Origin: JAQVUB01 sp033809415
GTDB lineage: Bacteria > Verrucomicrobiota > Lentisphaeria > Oligosphaerales > Oligosphaeraceae
Direction of reading: 5' to 3'
Assembly (NCBI GenBank): GCA_033809415.1
Contig: JAPXLT010000183.1
Span: 1-9,603, forward strand
DNA length: 9,603 nt
How positions within the stretch are numbered: the stretch's first letter is position 1; each line of letters opens with the position of its first letter. Below, one piece after another: positions 1 to 6,330 of the stretch. Position numbers and translations under genes: made by a program. A model generated the notes under the pieces. It saw only the letters and a list, made by a program, of their open reading frames with translations. It searched no databases and was not told where the DNA came from.

Positions 1-210
1 GCCGGAAAGCAATAAAAATGATGCAAGGAAAAGGTTAAGCAATGCTAAAAATGTATCAAGGGGGGGGACTGACCCATTACAAAATTAGCACCCTGCAATT
101 TGGAATTTTCTGCTCTGCGATTGAAAAACTCTGAAAAAAGATTACATTGATAAATTTACGGTTGAATTTTTCGGACATTTCCTGTTTTTCATTGACTTAC
201 GGAGATCACT
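1..210. other. Gene-free leader upstream of yajC
   Basis: No open frame here looks like a gene, and I see no tRNA or rRNA fold. The stretch is AT-rich, with a run of eight G at 60-67 and a single GCACCCTGCA at 88-97. That 10-mer matches the unit of the heptamer array found after 4168, but one copy could be chance. The right part is A/T-rich and probably holds the promoter for the yajC-secDF genes. Confidence 0.6.
121..148 (+). promoter_or_regulatory. Possible sigma70-type promoter for yajC-secDF
   Basis: A TTGAAA hexamer at 121-126 is followed 16 bases later by TACATT at 143-148, resembling -35 and -10 boxes in an AT-rich background about 60 bases before the yajC start. The -10 match is only four of six, so this is an inference from pattern and position. 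Confidence 0.3.
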
Positions 211-564
211 GTGGAATCGTCACTGTTTCAATTTATTCATCTGGCACAGGCTGCCGGCAACGGGCAACAGCCCGGTGGGAGTCCATTAGGCTCCCTGCTG
301 ATTATGATCCCTTTGTTTGGCCTGATGTATTTTCTGTTCATCCGTCCTCAGAAAAAGAGGCAGCAGCAAATTCAGGAAATGCTGAAGACGCTAAAAACCG
401 GCGACAAAGTCATGACCACCAGCGGTGCCTTCGGCGTCATCACCCAAGTCTCCGACCGGACAATACGCATCCTCTTTGCCGATAAAGTCGAAATCGAATT
501 TGTCCGTGCGGCGGTAGCCGAAATTGTCAAAGAACCTGCCGCTGCAAAAGCGGAGGAGAAGTAA
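211..564 (+). CDS. yajC: YajC, accessory subunit of the Sec translocon
   Basis: The 117-residue protein has the usual YajC plan: a short N-terminus, one membrane segment at about residues 27-44, then the basic RPQKKRQQQ stretch at 45-53 and a small cytoplasmic domain with GDKVMTTSGAFGVI at 64-77. Members of this family join SecDF at the SecYEG channel and help protein export and membrane insertion. The start is a GTG at 211, chosen because a clear ACGGAG ribosome-binding site ends six bases before it and because the length then fits the family. The tail (about 107-117) is Ala/Glu/Lys rich. secDF follows after 83 bases on the same strand, the classical yajC-secD-secF order, so the two are probably co-transcribed. 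Confidence 0.95.
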   Translation: MESSLFQFIHLAQAAGNGQQPGGSPLGSLLIMIPLFGLMYFLFIRPQKKRQQQIQEMLKTLKTGDKVMTTSGAFGVITQVSDRTIRILFADKVEIEFVRAAVAEIVKEPAAAKAEEK

Positions 565-580
565 GCGTTTTTTTACGCTT
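563..580 (+). other. Small hairpin between yajC and secDF
   Basis: AAGCGT and ACGCTT form a perfect six-base stem around a six-T loop, overlapping the yajC stop codon. It is AT-weak and no U-run follows the stem, so it is not a normal terminator. It might slow 3' exonucleases or mean nothing. Confidence 0.3.
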
Positions 581-647
581 CCGGTTGCAACATAAACTTG
601 GAAACTGAATTATATCCAGGGGAAAGAAGTTTTAAGGTAGAACACTC

Positions 648-3377
648 ATGAAAAAATCGCTGATTATCCGTTGGAGTATCATACTGGTGGTAATTGTCGC
701 CTGGACCTGGTCGATCTTCCCGATCACCGACCGCGATTACCTGAGCGAATTCCAGAAAATGGCGAAAAAGCAGGTGGCAAAGCTGGCGCGCGAAGCCGAA
801 CAGGTTCCCCTGGTCACACAGGCCGAGGAACTCAAAATCAAACTCGAGCAAATCAGCGACAAGGAAAGCGAAGAATACAAACAGCTCGCTGAACAACATC
901 AGAAGCTGACCAGCTCGAAGGAATATATCGAACAAAGCAAGAAACCGGAAAATGAAAGCCGCAAAGCATACGCGGACTATCAGGAATTGCTCAGGCGAAT
1001 CGCCAAAATCCAGAGCGAAGACAGCAAAGTCTCCGGCTACAAAGCCGTTGAATGGGCCGCCGACGGAGATTCGGACCACTACCGCATCGGACTGGGTAAC
1101 TTCATCAGGATTCCTTTGCAGGGAAAAGCCTCCAACAAAACAGTATTGCGCTATGTGCGCATAAAATCCGCCGGCAAACTCAACCTGGGCCTGGACCTCA
1201 AAGGCGGCACGGAATTCATCGTCGGCTTTGATGCCAGCAAACTCCGCCCCGGTGAACGCGCCGAGGAAGTCCGCGACCGGGTTCTGGAAATTCTCCGCAA
1301 CCGTCTGGACAACCTGGGTGTCACCGAGCCGGAGATCAAGGCGATCACCTCGGATTCGATCTCCATCCGCATGCCCAGTGTTGACGAGGCTGACAAGAGT
1401 GACATCCGCCATACCATCAAGCAGAGTGCCCGCCTGCAATTTCACCTGGTGGCCATAAACAACAACGAGCTGGTCAGCCAGTACAATGCCGATCCACGTG
1501 CTTTCCATACCCCTGCGCATCTGCTCCGCAAGGAAATCGAAGAGGAGCGCAACGGGGAACTCCATACGGAAATTCTCTTCATTGAAAAGAATCCCGAGAT
1601 GATCAAGGGCGAAGATGTCGACCGTGCCGTACCCAACGTCAACCAATTCGGCAACTGGTCGATCAGCCTGCGCTTCAATGCCAAGGGCGCTGCCGCCTTC
1701 GCCGATGTCACCGGCAAAAATGTTGGGCGGCGCCTGGCCATTGTTCTTGACGACCGCGTCTACAGCGCACCCAATATCCGCGAAGCGATCACTGGCGGAC
1801 AGGCTGAAATCAGCGGCTCTTTCACCGTCGAGGAAGCCCGCCGCCTCTCCGGCGTCATCGCCTCCGGCAACCTGCCGGTTTCGATTGAAATCACCAGCGA
1901 ATTCGGCACCGAACCCAGCCTGGGCGTGGACTCGATCCACAGCGGTGCGATGGCCGGTATTTTCGGTTTGTTCCTGGTCGTTCTCATGATGCTCTGGTAC
2001 TACAAATTTTCCGGCTTTGTGGCCGTTCTGGCTCTGATTGTCAACGGTCTGCTGGTGATTGGTACGATGGCCATCACCAAGGCGACGATCACCATGCCAG
2101 GTATAGCGGGTATGGTGCTGACTATCGGTATGGCCGTCGACGCCAACGTCCTCATCTTCGAACGCTTCCGTGAAGAACTGGCAAAGGGCAAAAGCCTGGC
2201 TGCGTCTGTCAAAGCCGGATATGAACGCGTCTTCAGCTGTATCCTGGACTCGAACCTGACCACTCTTATCACCTGTATCTTCCTGTATAAGTACGGTTCC
2301 GGCTCCGTGCGCGGTTTTGCCGTCACCCTGACCTTTGGTATCGTCGCCAGCATGTTCACCGCCCTGTTCATGACCCATGCGATCTTCGACCTGATGATCG
2401 AAAAAGGCTGGCTGAAAACCTTGTCGATGCGCACCATGAAGTTATTCCAAAATACACAAATCGACTTCTTCAAATACAGCCGCCCGATCATCATTGCCTC
2501 GATCATTCTGACAGTGATTTCGCTATTGAGCGTAGTCGTCCGGCGCGACACCGTGCTCGGTATCGATTTCTCCGGCGGCACGCAATTGACCTATGCCTGT
2601 GAGGGAGAAGCGCCCGATGTCGAGAGCATCCGCGCATGGCTGGATTCCCAGGGGCAGGAACGCGTTCGGGTCGGCTACAAGCGCGGCCAGGGTGGCACCC
2701 GCGAACTCGAGATCGTCATCCCCAAAATGACTAGTGATCCCGGTGAATTCGGGCAGGCGCTCGATGCTGCATTTCCGGAATGCAAGATGACTCATACCTC
2801 GACCTATTCGGTCGGTGGCAGTGTTGGCAGCAAGTTCCGCAATGACACTTTGCTGGCCTCCTTCCTATCTTTTATTGCGATTATCATCTACTTGTCTTTC
2901 CGGTTTGAATTTGTCTACGGGATGGCAGCCGTCGTCGCGGTTATTCATGACGTCATTGTCTCGGCAGGGCTGTTTTTCATTCTGCATCAGGGAGAACTTT
3001 CGCTGACTGTCGTTGCGGCGCTGATGACTATCATCGGCTATTCGCTCAATGATACGATTGTCATTTTCGACCGTATCCGCGAGCTGCGCCCCATGCGCAA
3101 GGATTTAAGCTATCAGGAACTGGTCAATGTAAGTATCAACCAGACCCTGTCCCGTACCATCTTGACCTCTGTAACCACCATGCTGGCCGTGATCTCCCTG
3201 CTGATCTTCGGCGGCGGCGTCATCTTCGATTTCGCCATCGTCATGTTCTACGGCATGATCACTGGCACCTACTCGACGATCTTCATCGCCAGCTCCATCG
3301 TCAACTACTGGCACCGCAATGAAAACAAGAAACCCTATGAGGTTAAAGCCGCAGCGGCGCCAGCAAAAGCAAAATAG
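648..3377 (+). CDS. secDF: Fused SecDF protein-export membrane protein
   Basis: This 909-residue protein joins SecD and SecF in one chain. SecDF uses the proton gradient to pull proteins out of the SecYEG channel on the periplasmic side. The SecD half has a membrane segment at about 8-26, the LNLGLDLKGG motif at 178-187, and five more membrane segments from about 431 to 583, including GMAVDANVLIFERFREEL at 494-511. The SecF half starts near 612 and has LGIDFSGGTQL at 637-647 and GYSLNDTIVIFDRIREL at 797-813, with about six membrane segments, giving twelve in all. Asp498 and Asp802 occupy the positions of the proton-relay aspartates known from the Thermus protein. Unusual is a charged, Lys/Glu/Gln-rich stretch at about 30-125 between the first membrane segment and the first SecD motif. 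The ATG at 648 follows TAAGG (633-637). The tail is Ala/Lys rich. Confidence 0.97.
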   Translation: MKKSLIIRWSIILVVIVAWTWSIFPITDRDYLSEFQKMAKKQVAKLAREAEQVPLVTQAEELKIKLEQISDKESEEYKQLAEQHQKLTSSKEYIEQSKKPENESRKAYADYQELLRRIAKIQSEDSKVSGYKAVEWAADGDSDHYRIGLGNFIRIPLQGKASNKTVLRYVRIKSAGKLNLGLDLKGGTEFIVGFDASKLRPGERAEEVRDRVLEILRNRLDNLGVTEPEIKAITSDSISIRMPSVDEADKSDIRHTIKQSARLQFHLVAINNNELVSQYNADPRAFHTPAHLLRKEIEEERNGELHTEILFIEKNPEMIKGEDVDRAVPNVNQFGNWSISLRFNAKGAAAFADVTGKNVGRRLAIVLDDRVYSAPNIREAITGGQAEISGSFTVEEARRLSGVIASGNLPVSIEITSEFGTEPSLGVDSIHSGAMAGIFGLFLVVLMMLWYYKFSGFVAVLALIVNGLLVIGTMAITKATITMPGIAGMVLTIGMAVDANVLIFERFREELAKGKSLAASVKAGYERVFSCILDSNLTTLITCIFLYKYGSGSVRGFAVTLTFGIVASMFTALFMTHAIFDLMIEKGWLKTLSMRTMKLFQNTQIDFFKYSRPIIIASIILTVISLLSVVVRRDTVLGIDFSGGTQLTYACEGEAPDVESIRAWLDSQGQERVRVGYKRGQGGTRELEIVIPKMTSDPGEFGQALDAAFPECKMTHTSTYSVGGSVGSKFRNDTLLASFLSFIAIIIYLSFRFEFVYGMAAVVAVIHDVIVSAGLFFILHQGELSLTVVAALMTIIGYSLNDTIVIFDRIRELRPMRKDLSYQELVNVSINQTLSRTILTSVTTMLAVISLLIFGGGVIFDFAIVMFYGMITGTYSTIFIASSIVNYWHRNENKKPYEVKAAAAPAKAK

Positions 3378-3388
3378 GAGACTGCCGA

Positions 3389-4168
3389 ATGAAGATTCTG
3401 CAGCAAAAAAAGGCTTTCATCTGTGACATGGATGGAGTCATCTACCACGGCAACCAGCTGTTGCCGGGAGCAAAGGATTTTGTCAACTGGCTACAAAAAG
3501 AACAAAAAAAATTCCTGTTCCTGACCAACAGCAGCGAACGTTCACCCAGAGAGCTAAGTCAGAAACTGGCTCGCCTGGGCATCGAAGTCGATGAAACCCA
3601 TTTCTACACCAGCGCATTGTGCACAGCTGCTTTCCTGGCCAGCCAGAAACCGAACGGCAGTGCCTATGTCATCGGTGAAGCCGGACTCATTCAAGCACTC
3701 TATGAATCTGGCTTCTCGATGAACAATGTCGATCCGGATTACGTCGTCGTCGGTGAAACTCGCTCCTACAACTTTGAAAAGATCGAGGATGCGGTCGCTC
3801 TGATACGCAAAGGTGCCAAGCTGATCGGAACCAATCCGGACATGACTGGTCCCGCCGAACGCGGCATCGTCCCTGCAACCGGTGCACTGGTCGCGCCAAT
3901 CGAGATGGCCACCAGATGCAAAGCGTACTTCCTGGGGAAACCCAATCCCCTGATGATGCGCATCGCACTGAAAAAATTGCAGTGCCGTCCCGAGGAAACA
4001 GTCATCGTCGGCGACCGCATGGATACCGACATCATTGCCGGAATCGAATCGGAACTCGAAACCGTCCTCGTCTTCTCCGGAGTCACCCGCAAGGAAGACC
4101 TTGCTCATTTCGGATATGCGCCCTCTTTCATGCTCGAAGGAGTCGGTGATATCCCACCCAAAAAATAA
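3389..4168 (+). CDS. HAD-family phosphatase, NagD/HAD-IIA type
   Basis: The 259-residue protein carries all four HAD motifs: DMDG at 13-16 (Asp13 nucleophile, Asp15 acid/base), TNSS at 46-49, Lys184 in GKPNP, and GDRMDTD at 208-214 with the Mg-binding aspartates. The GTNPD and PATGAL stretches (about 147-166) before Lys184 and the overall length match the NagD / p-nitrophenyl phosphatase / phosphoglycolate phosphatase class with its C2 cap. Such enzymes dephosphorylate small phosphate esters in the cytoplasm, but the substrate cannot be read from sequence, so no symbol is given. The ATG at 3389 lies eight bases after an AGGAG site (3376-3380) that overlaps the secDF stop codon, so it is probably translated from the same message as secDF. 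A heptamer repeat array starts two bases after its own stop codon. Confidence 0.93.
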   Translation: MKILQQKKAFICDMDGVIYHGNQLLPGAKDFVNWLQKEQKKFLFLTNSSERSPRELSQKLARLGIEVDETHFYTSALCTAAFLASQKPNGSAYVIGEAGLIQALYESGFSMNNVDPDYVVVGETRSYNFEKIEDAVALIRKGAKLIGTNPDMTGPAERGIVPATGALVAPIEMATRCKAYFLGKPNPLMMRIALKKLQCRPEETVIVGDRMDTDIIAGIESELETVLVFSGVTRKEDLAHFGYAPSFMLEGVGDIPPKK

Positions 4169-4169
4169 C

Positions 4170-4225
4170 CGCACCCTGCACCCCGCACCCCGCACCCTGC
4201 ACCCTGCACCCTGCACCCCGCACCC
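4170..4225. repeat. Tandem array of eight YGCACCC heptamers
   Basis: Eight back-to-back 7-base units read CGCACCC or TGCACCC with no gap and no other substitution: C, T, C, C, T, T, T, C at the first base. The array begins one base after the TAA stop of the HAD gene. On the minus strand it reads GGGTGCR repeated, that is, eight G-runs separated by four-base loops, enough to form a G-quadruplex in principle. Short heptamer arrays are known from cyanobacteria (STRR repeats); whether this belongs to a family in this organism is not known from the window. Confidence 0.95.
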
Positions 4226-4235
4226 TTGCAGCGCA

Positions 4236-4263
4236 TTGCAATTGTGCATTTATGCATTATATT
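4236..4263 (+). promoter_or_regulatory. Possible promoter of the rpsP operon
   Basis: TTGCAA at 4236-4241 and TATATT at 4258-4263 are spaced by 16 bases in a strikingly AT-rich strip between the heptamer array and rpsP, leaving a leader of roughly 50 bases. A second TATATT at 4264-4269 and a TAGAAT at 4302-4307 also resemble -10 boxes. Position and composition support a promoter for rpsP-khpA-trmD-rplS, but the exact boxes are uncertain. Confidence 0.45.
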
Positions 4264-4321
4264 TATATTTTCGCAATATTTTTCATTCTGTCAAGCAGTT
4301 GTAGAATCTAAGGAAAAGAGA

Positions 4322-4615
4322 ATGTCAGTCAAGATCAGACTTCGCCGTACCGGCAAACTCAATGCAGCCTGCCATCGGATTGTGGTTGCTGATTCCCGCA
4401 GTCCTCGGGACGGTCGTTTCATCGAGAACATCGGTTTTTATGACCCCCGTCACAAAAACGAAAAAATTGATTTGGCCCGTGTAGACTACTGGCTTCCCCG
4501 CGGTGCGCAGCCCAGCGAAACTGTCTCCGCCATCATTAAACGTGCACGCGCCGGCAAAAGCATGGGCAGCAATCCGACTGCCACCCCTGCCGCCGCAACT
4601 GAATCAGTTGAATAA
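4322..4615 (+). CDS. rpsP: 30S ribosomal protein S16
   Basis: The 97-residue product begins SVKIRLRRTGKLNAACHRIV and has DSRSPRDGRFIENIGFYDP at about 24-42, followed by the DYWLPRGAQPSETV segment, all typical of S16. It binds 16S rRNA and supports assembly of the small subunit's 5' domain. The core ends near residue 82 and the last 15 residues are an Ala/Thr/Ser-rich tail. The ATG at 4322 is chosen because AAGGA (4310-4314) lies seven bases upstream and the N-terminus matches the family; a longer in-frame TTG start at 4226 would add residues from non-coding AT-rich DNA. It opens the operon with khpA, trmD and rplS. Confidence 0.97.
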   Translation: MSVKIRLRRTGKLNAACHRIVVADSRSPRDGRFIENIGFYDPRHKNEKIDLARVDYWLPRGAQPSETVSAIIKRARAGKSMGSNPTATPAAATESVE

Positions 4616-4635
4616 GAACCGGATATAGTCAAACA

Positions 4636-5037
4636 ATGGGTATCTCATTTTTAAAAAAGATTTTTGGCGGAGCAGCTGACAATGTCGTCGAGGAGACTGC
4701 GAATGCCAGCGTTGCAGCTGATAAAAAAGTTCCCCAGCCAAAATTGGACGCTGCCGATTTTGCCGACCAGGACAAGGAGAACGACTCTGCCGCTTCACTG
4801 GCTGGACTCGAGGCCTTTGTGCTCTATGTCGTCCAGGCTCTCGTTGATGAACCCGATCAAGTTACGTTGCAAACAGTTGAAAAAAACCGCATGAACGTAA
4901 TCCAGATCCGTTGCGTGAAAAAGGACATTGGTAAAATCATCGGCAAGAGCGGTAAAACCATTTCCGCAATCCGTACACTGGTCAGCAGCGCTGCCGGCAG
5001 AACTGGCATGCGCATCACCGTTGACGTGCTCGATTAA
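4636..5037 (+). CDS. khpA: KH-domain RNA-binding protein (KhpA/YlqC type) with N-terminal extension
   Basis: Residues about 57-133 form a KhpA-like single KH domain: LEAFVLYVVQALVDEPDQV, then DIGKIIGKSGKTISAIR with the RNA-gripping GKSG loop at 103-106, and a C-terminal strand MRITVDVLD. KhpA proteins are small RNA chaperones, usually near 75-80 residues, often encoded between rpsP and trmD as here. This one is 133 residues because of about 56 extra N-terminal residues, opening with amphipathic MGISFLKKIFGG and continuing as an acidic, low-complexity linker. The ATG at 4636 has only a weak GGA 12 bases upstream; a TTG at residue 37 is the only nearby shorter start I noticed and also lacks a good site. 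The start and the extension are therefore less certain than the domain. Confidence 0.9.
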   Translation: MGISFLKKIFGGAADNVVEETANASVAADKKVPQPKLDAADFADQDKENDSAASLAGLEAFVLYVVQALVDEPDQVTLQTVEKNRMNVIQIRCVKKDIGKIIGKSGKTISAIRTLVSSAAGRTGMRITVDVLD

Positions 5038-5051
5038 CAGCGGGGAATATC

Positions 5052-5768
5052 ATGCGGCTTGACATCGTCAGCCTCTTCCCAGCCATCTGCTCGGGCGCAC
5101 TCAGTGAATCAATCATTGGACGGGCTTGGAAAAGCGGGCTGGTTGAAATCAACTTGATTGACCTGCGTGATTTCACCCACGATGTCAGACGAACCGTAGA
5201 CGACACACCCTACGGCGGCGGAGCAGGCATGATCCTCCGCCCCGAACCCCTGTTCGAGTGTGTCAACAGCCTGCTCACCGAAGAATCCCATGTCATCCTG
5301 ATGACCCCGCAAGGACAACCCTTCAAGCAGCAGACTGCGGCAAGGCTGGCAAAAAAAAAGCACATCATCCTAGTCTGCGGACATTACGAAGGAATCGATG
5401 AACGCGCCAGACAATGCCTGATGCATGAGGAAATCTCCCTCGGGGACTATGTCCTCACCAACGGCGCAATCGCTGCAATCGTCGTTGCCGACGCAGTCAT
5501 CCGCCTGATCCCAGGCGTCCTCGGCAGCCCGGAATCCCCACAGGAGGAATCGTTCGGAAAAGCCCCCCTGCTCGAATATCCCCAATACACCCGCCCCGTC
5601 GATTTCCAGGGTCTTAAAGTCCCGGAAATCCTGCTCAGCGGAAACCACCAGAAAATCGCCGCATGGCGTGACGAACAGCGTCTGATCCGCACCGCTGCAA
5701 GACGTCCTGATTTATTGCATAAACCGTTTGAACGTTGTGAGAATGGAGAAAAAGATGAACACCATTGA
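5052..5768 (+). CDS. trmD: tRNA (guanine37-N1)-methyltransferase TrmD
   Basis: The 238-residue protein is a full-length TrmD, which uses S-adenosylmethionine to methylate G37 next to the anticodon and prevents +1 frameshifts. It shows DIVSLFP at 4-10, RRTVDDTPYGGGAGMILRPEPLF at about 46-68, the trefoil-knot motifs CGHYEGIDER at 109-118 and SLGDYVLTNG at 129-138, then PGVLG and the EYPQYTRP stretch at 175-182. At the position where E. coli has the catalytic Asp of EDSF, this protein reads EESF (Glu166), a conservative change. The ATG at 5052 follows GGGGA at 5042-5046. khpA ends 14 bases before it, leaving no room for rimM, and the last 14 bases overlap the start of rplS. Confidence 0.97.
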   Translation: MRLDIVSLFPAICSGALSESIIGRAWKSGLVEINLIDLRDFTHDVRRTVDDTPYGGGAGMILRPEPLFECVNSLLTEESHVILMTPQGQPFKQQTAARLAKKKHIILVCGHYEGIDERARQCLMHEEISLGDYVLTNGAIAAIVVADAVIRLIPGVLGSPESPQEESFGKAPLLEYPQYTRPVDFQGLKVPEILLSGNHQKIAAWRDEQRLIRTAARRPDLLHKPFERCENGEKDEHH

Positions 5769-6102
5769 GAAAATCCGCCTGGAAAATATGAAGGAAGACC
5801 TGCCCGCCCTCAATGTCGGCGACACGGTCCAGGTCGATGTCAAGATTATCGAGGGCGACAAGGAACGTATCCAGGCTTTCACGGGTACGATCATCGCCAA
5901 AAATGGCGCTGGTATCGCCCAGACAGTAACTCTTCGCCGCGTCGTTTCCGGCTTGGGTGTCGAGCGGGTAATCCCCCTGCATTCACCGCGTATTGCCGGC
6001 TTCAAAGTCGTCCGCGAAGGCAGTGTCCGCCGGGCGAAGCTTTACTACTTGCGCAAACAGGTCGGCAAAAAGGCGAAAGTCAAAGCCAAACGTCTGGTCT
6101 GA
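5755..6102 (+). CDS. rplS: 50S ribosomal protein L19
   Basis: The 115-residue product has the length of E. coli L19 and its landmarks: FTGTIIAKNGAGIAQTVTLR, then GLGVERVIPLHSPRIAGFKV and the basic VRRAKLYYLRKQVGKKAKVK end. L19 sits at the subunit interface of the ribosome. The ATG at 5755 is chosen because GGAG at 5745-5748 lies six bases upstream and the N-terminus MNTIEKIRLENM fits; earlier in-frame starts at 5728 and 5743 lie in the trmD end and lack a comparable site. The start lies 14 bases inside trmD, so the two are likely translationally coupled. An inverted repeat with a terminator-like core follows. Confidence 0.97.
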   Translation: MNTIEKIRLENMKEDLPALNVGDTVQVDVKIIEGDKERIQAFTGTIIAKNGAGIAQTVTLRRVVSGLGVERVIPLHSPRIAGFKVVREGSVRRAKLYYLRKQVGKKAKVKAKRLV

Positions 6103-6147
6103 GCAGAACTGCCTCGAGTGTAATGCGTCAATGAAGCCGGGTGATCG

Positions 6148-6276
6148 TTTTTTTACAACGAAAGACACAAACTGACACGAAAAAAATTCATGGGGGATAC
6201 GACGCATTCTAGCAGTCAAAGCCGCTTCCCATGAATTTTTTTTCGTGTCTTTTCGTGCATTTCGTTGTTCAAAAAG
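6148..6276. repeat. Long imperfect inverted repeat between rplS and rnhB
   Basis: Two arms of about 40 bases (6155-6194 and 6228-6268) are near reverse complements around a 33-base centre (6195-6227) that shows no symmetry. The similarity weakly continues outward through T-runs to about 6148 and 6276. The perfect inner part is GACACG, an A-run, TTCATGGG against its complement, differing only by seven A versus eight T. The outer part carries ACAACGAAA on both sides with a few indels. The right arm has a roughly 10-base rhythm of TTTTCGTG. It looks like an interspersed palindromic element or a small non-coding mobile remnant. No target duplication is evident. Confidence 0.85.
6180..6243. terminator. 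Bidirectional terminator-like hairpin after rplS
   Basis: The core of the inverted repeat reads seven A, TTCATGGG, 33 bases, CCCATGAA, eight T. For transcription in either direction this gives a stem followed at once by a U-run, as in intrinsic terminators, though the eight-base stem is only half GC and the loop is long. It would separate the rpsP-rplS operon from rnhB. Function is inferred. Confidence 0.5.
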
Positions 6277-6330
6277 AATTCCTGTGCCGTGCGTTACCCA
6301 AATATGTCCCGAAAATGTCCCGGCATCGAT

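Noticed and set aside
573..2378. Open frame of 601 codons on the minus strand opposite secDF
   Set aside because: It runs through a well-supported SecDF gene on the plus strand, matches no family I recognise, and its composition (many Gly, Asp, His, Gln, Phe) is that expected from reading a codon-biased gene backwards.
4170..4225. CRISPR array
   Set aside because: The 7-base units have no spacers and no cas genes are nearby; it is a plain tandem repeat.
3554..4249. Minus-strand open frame of 231 codons opposite the HAD gene, with a repeated Gly-Ala-Gly-Cys-Arg-Val start
   Set aside because: The repeated N-terminus is only the translated heptamer array, and the rest is the shadow of the HAD gene.
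4226..4321. Longer rpsP reading frame from a TTG
   Set aside because: The extra residues come from the AT-rich promoter strip and S16 proteins begin at the SVKIRL-like sequence.
6103..6154. GC hairpin plus T-run terminator directly after rplS (T-run at 6148-6154)
   Set aside because: No convincing stem precedes the T-run; the T-run fits better as the outer edge of the inverted repeat.
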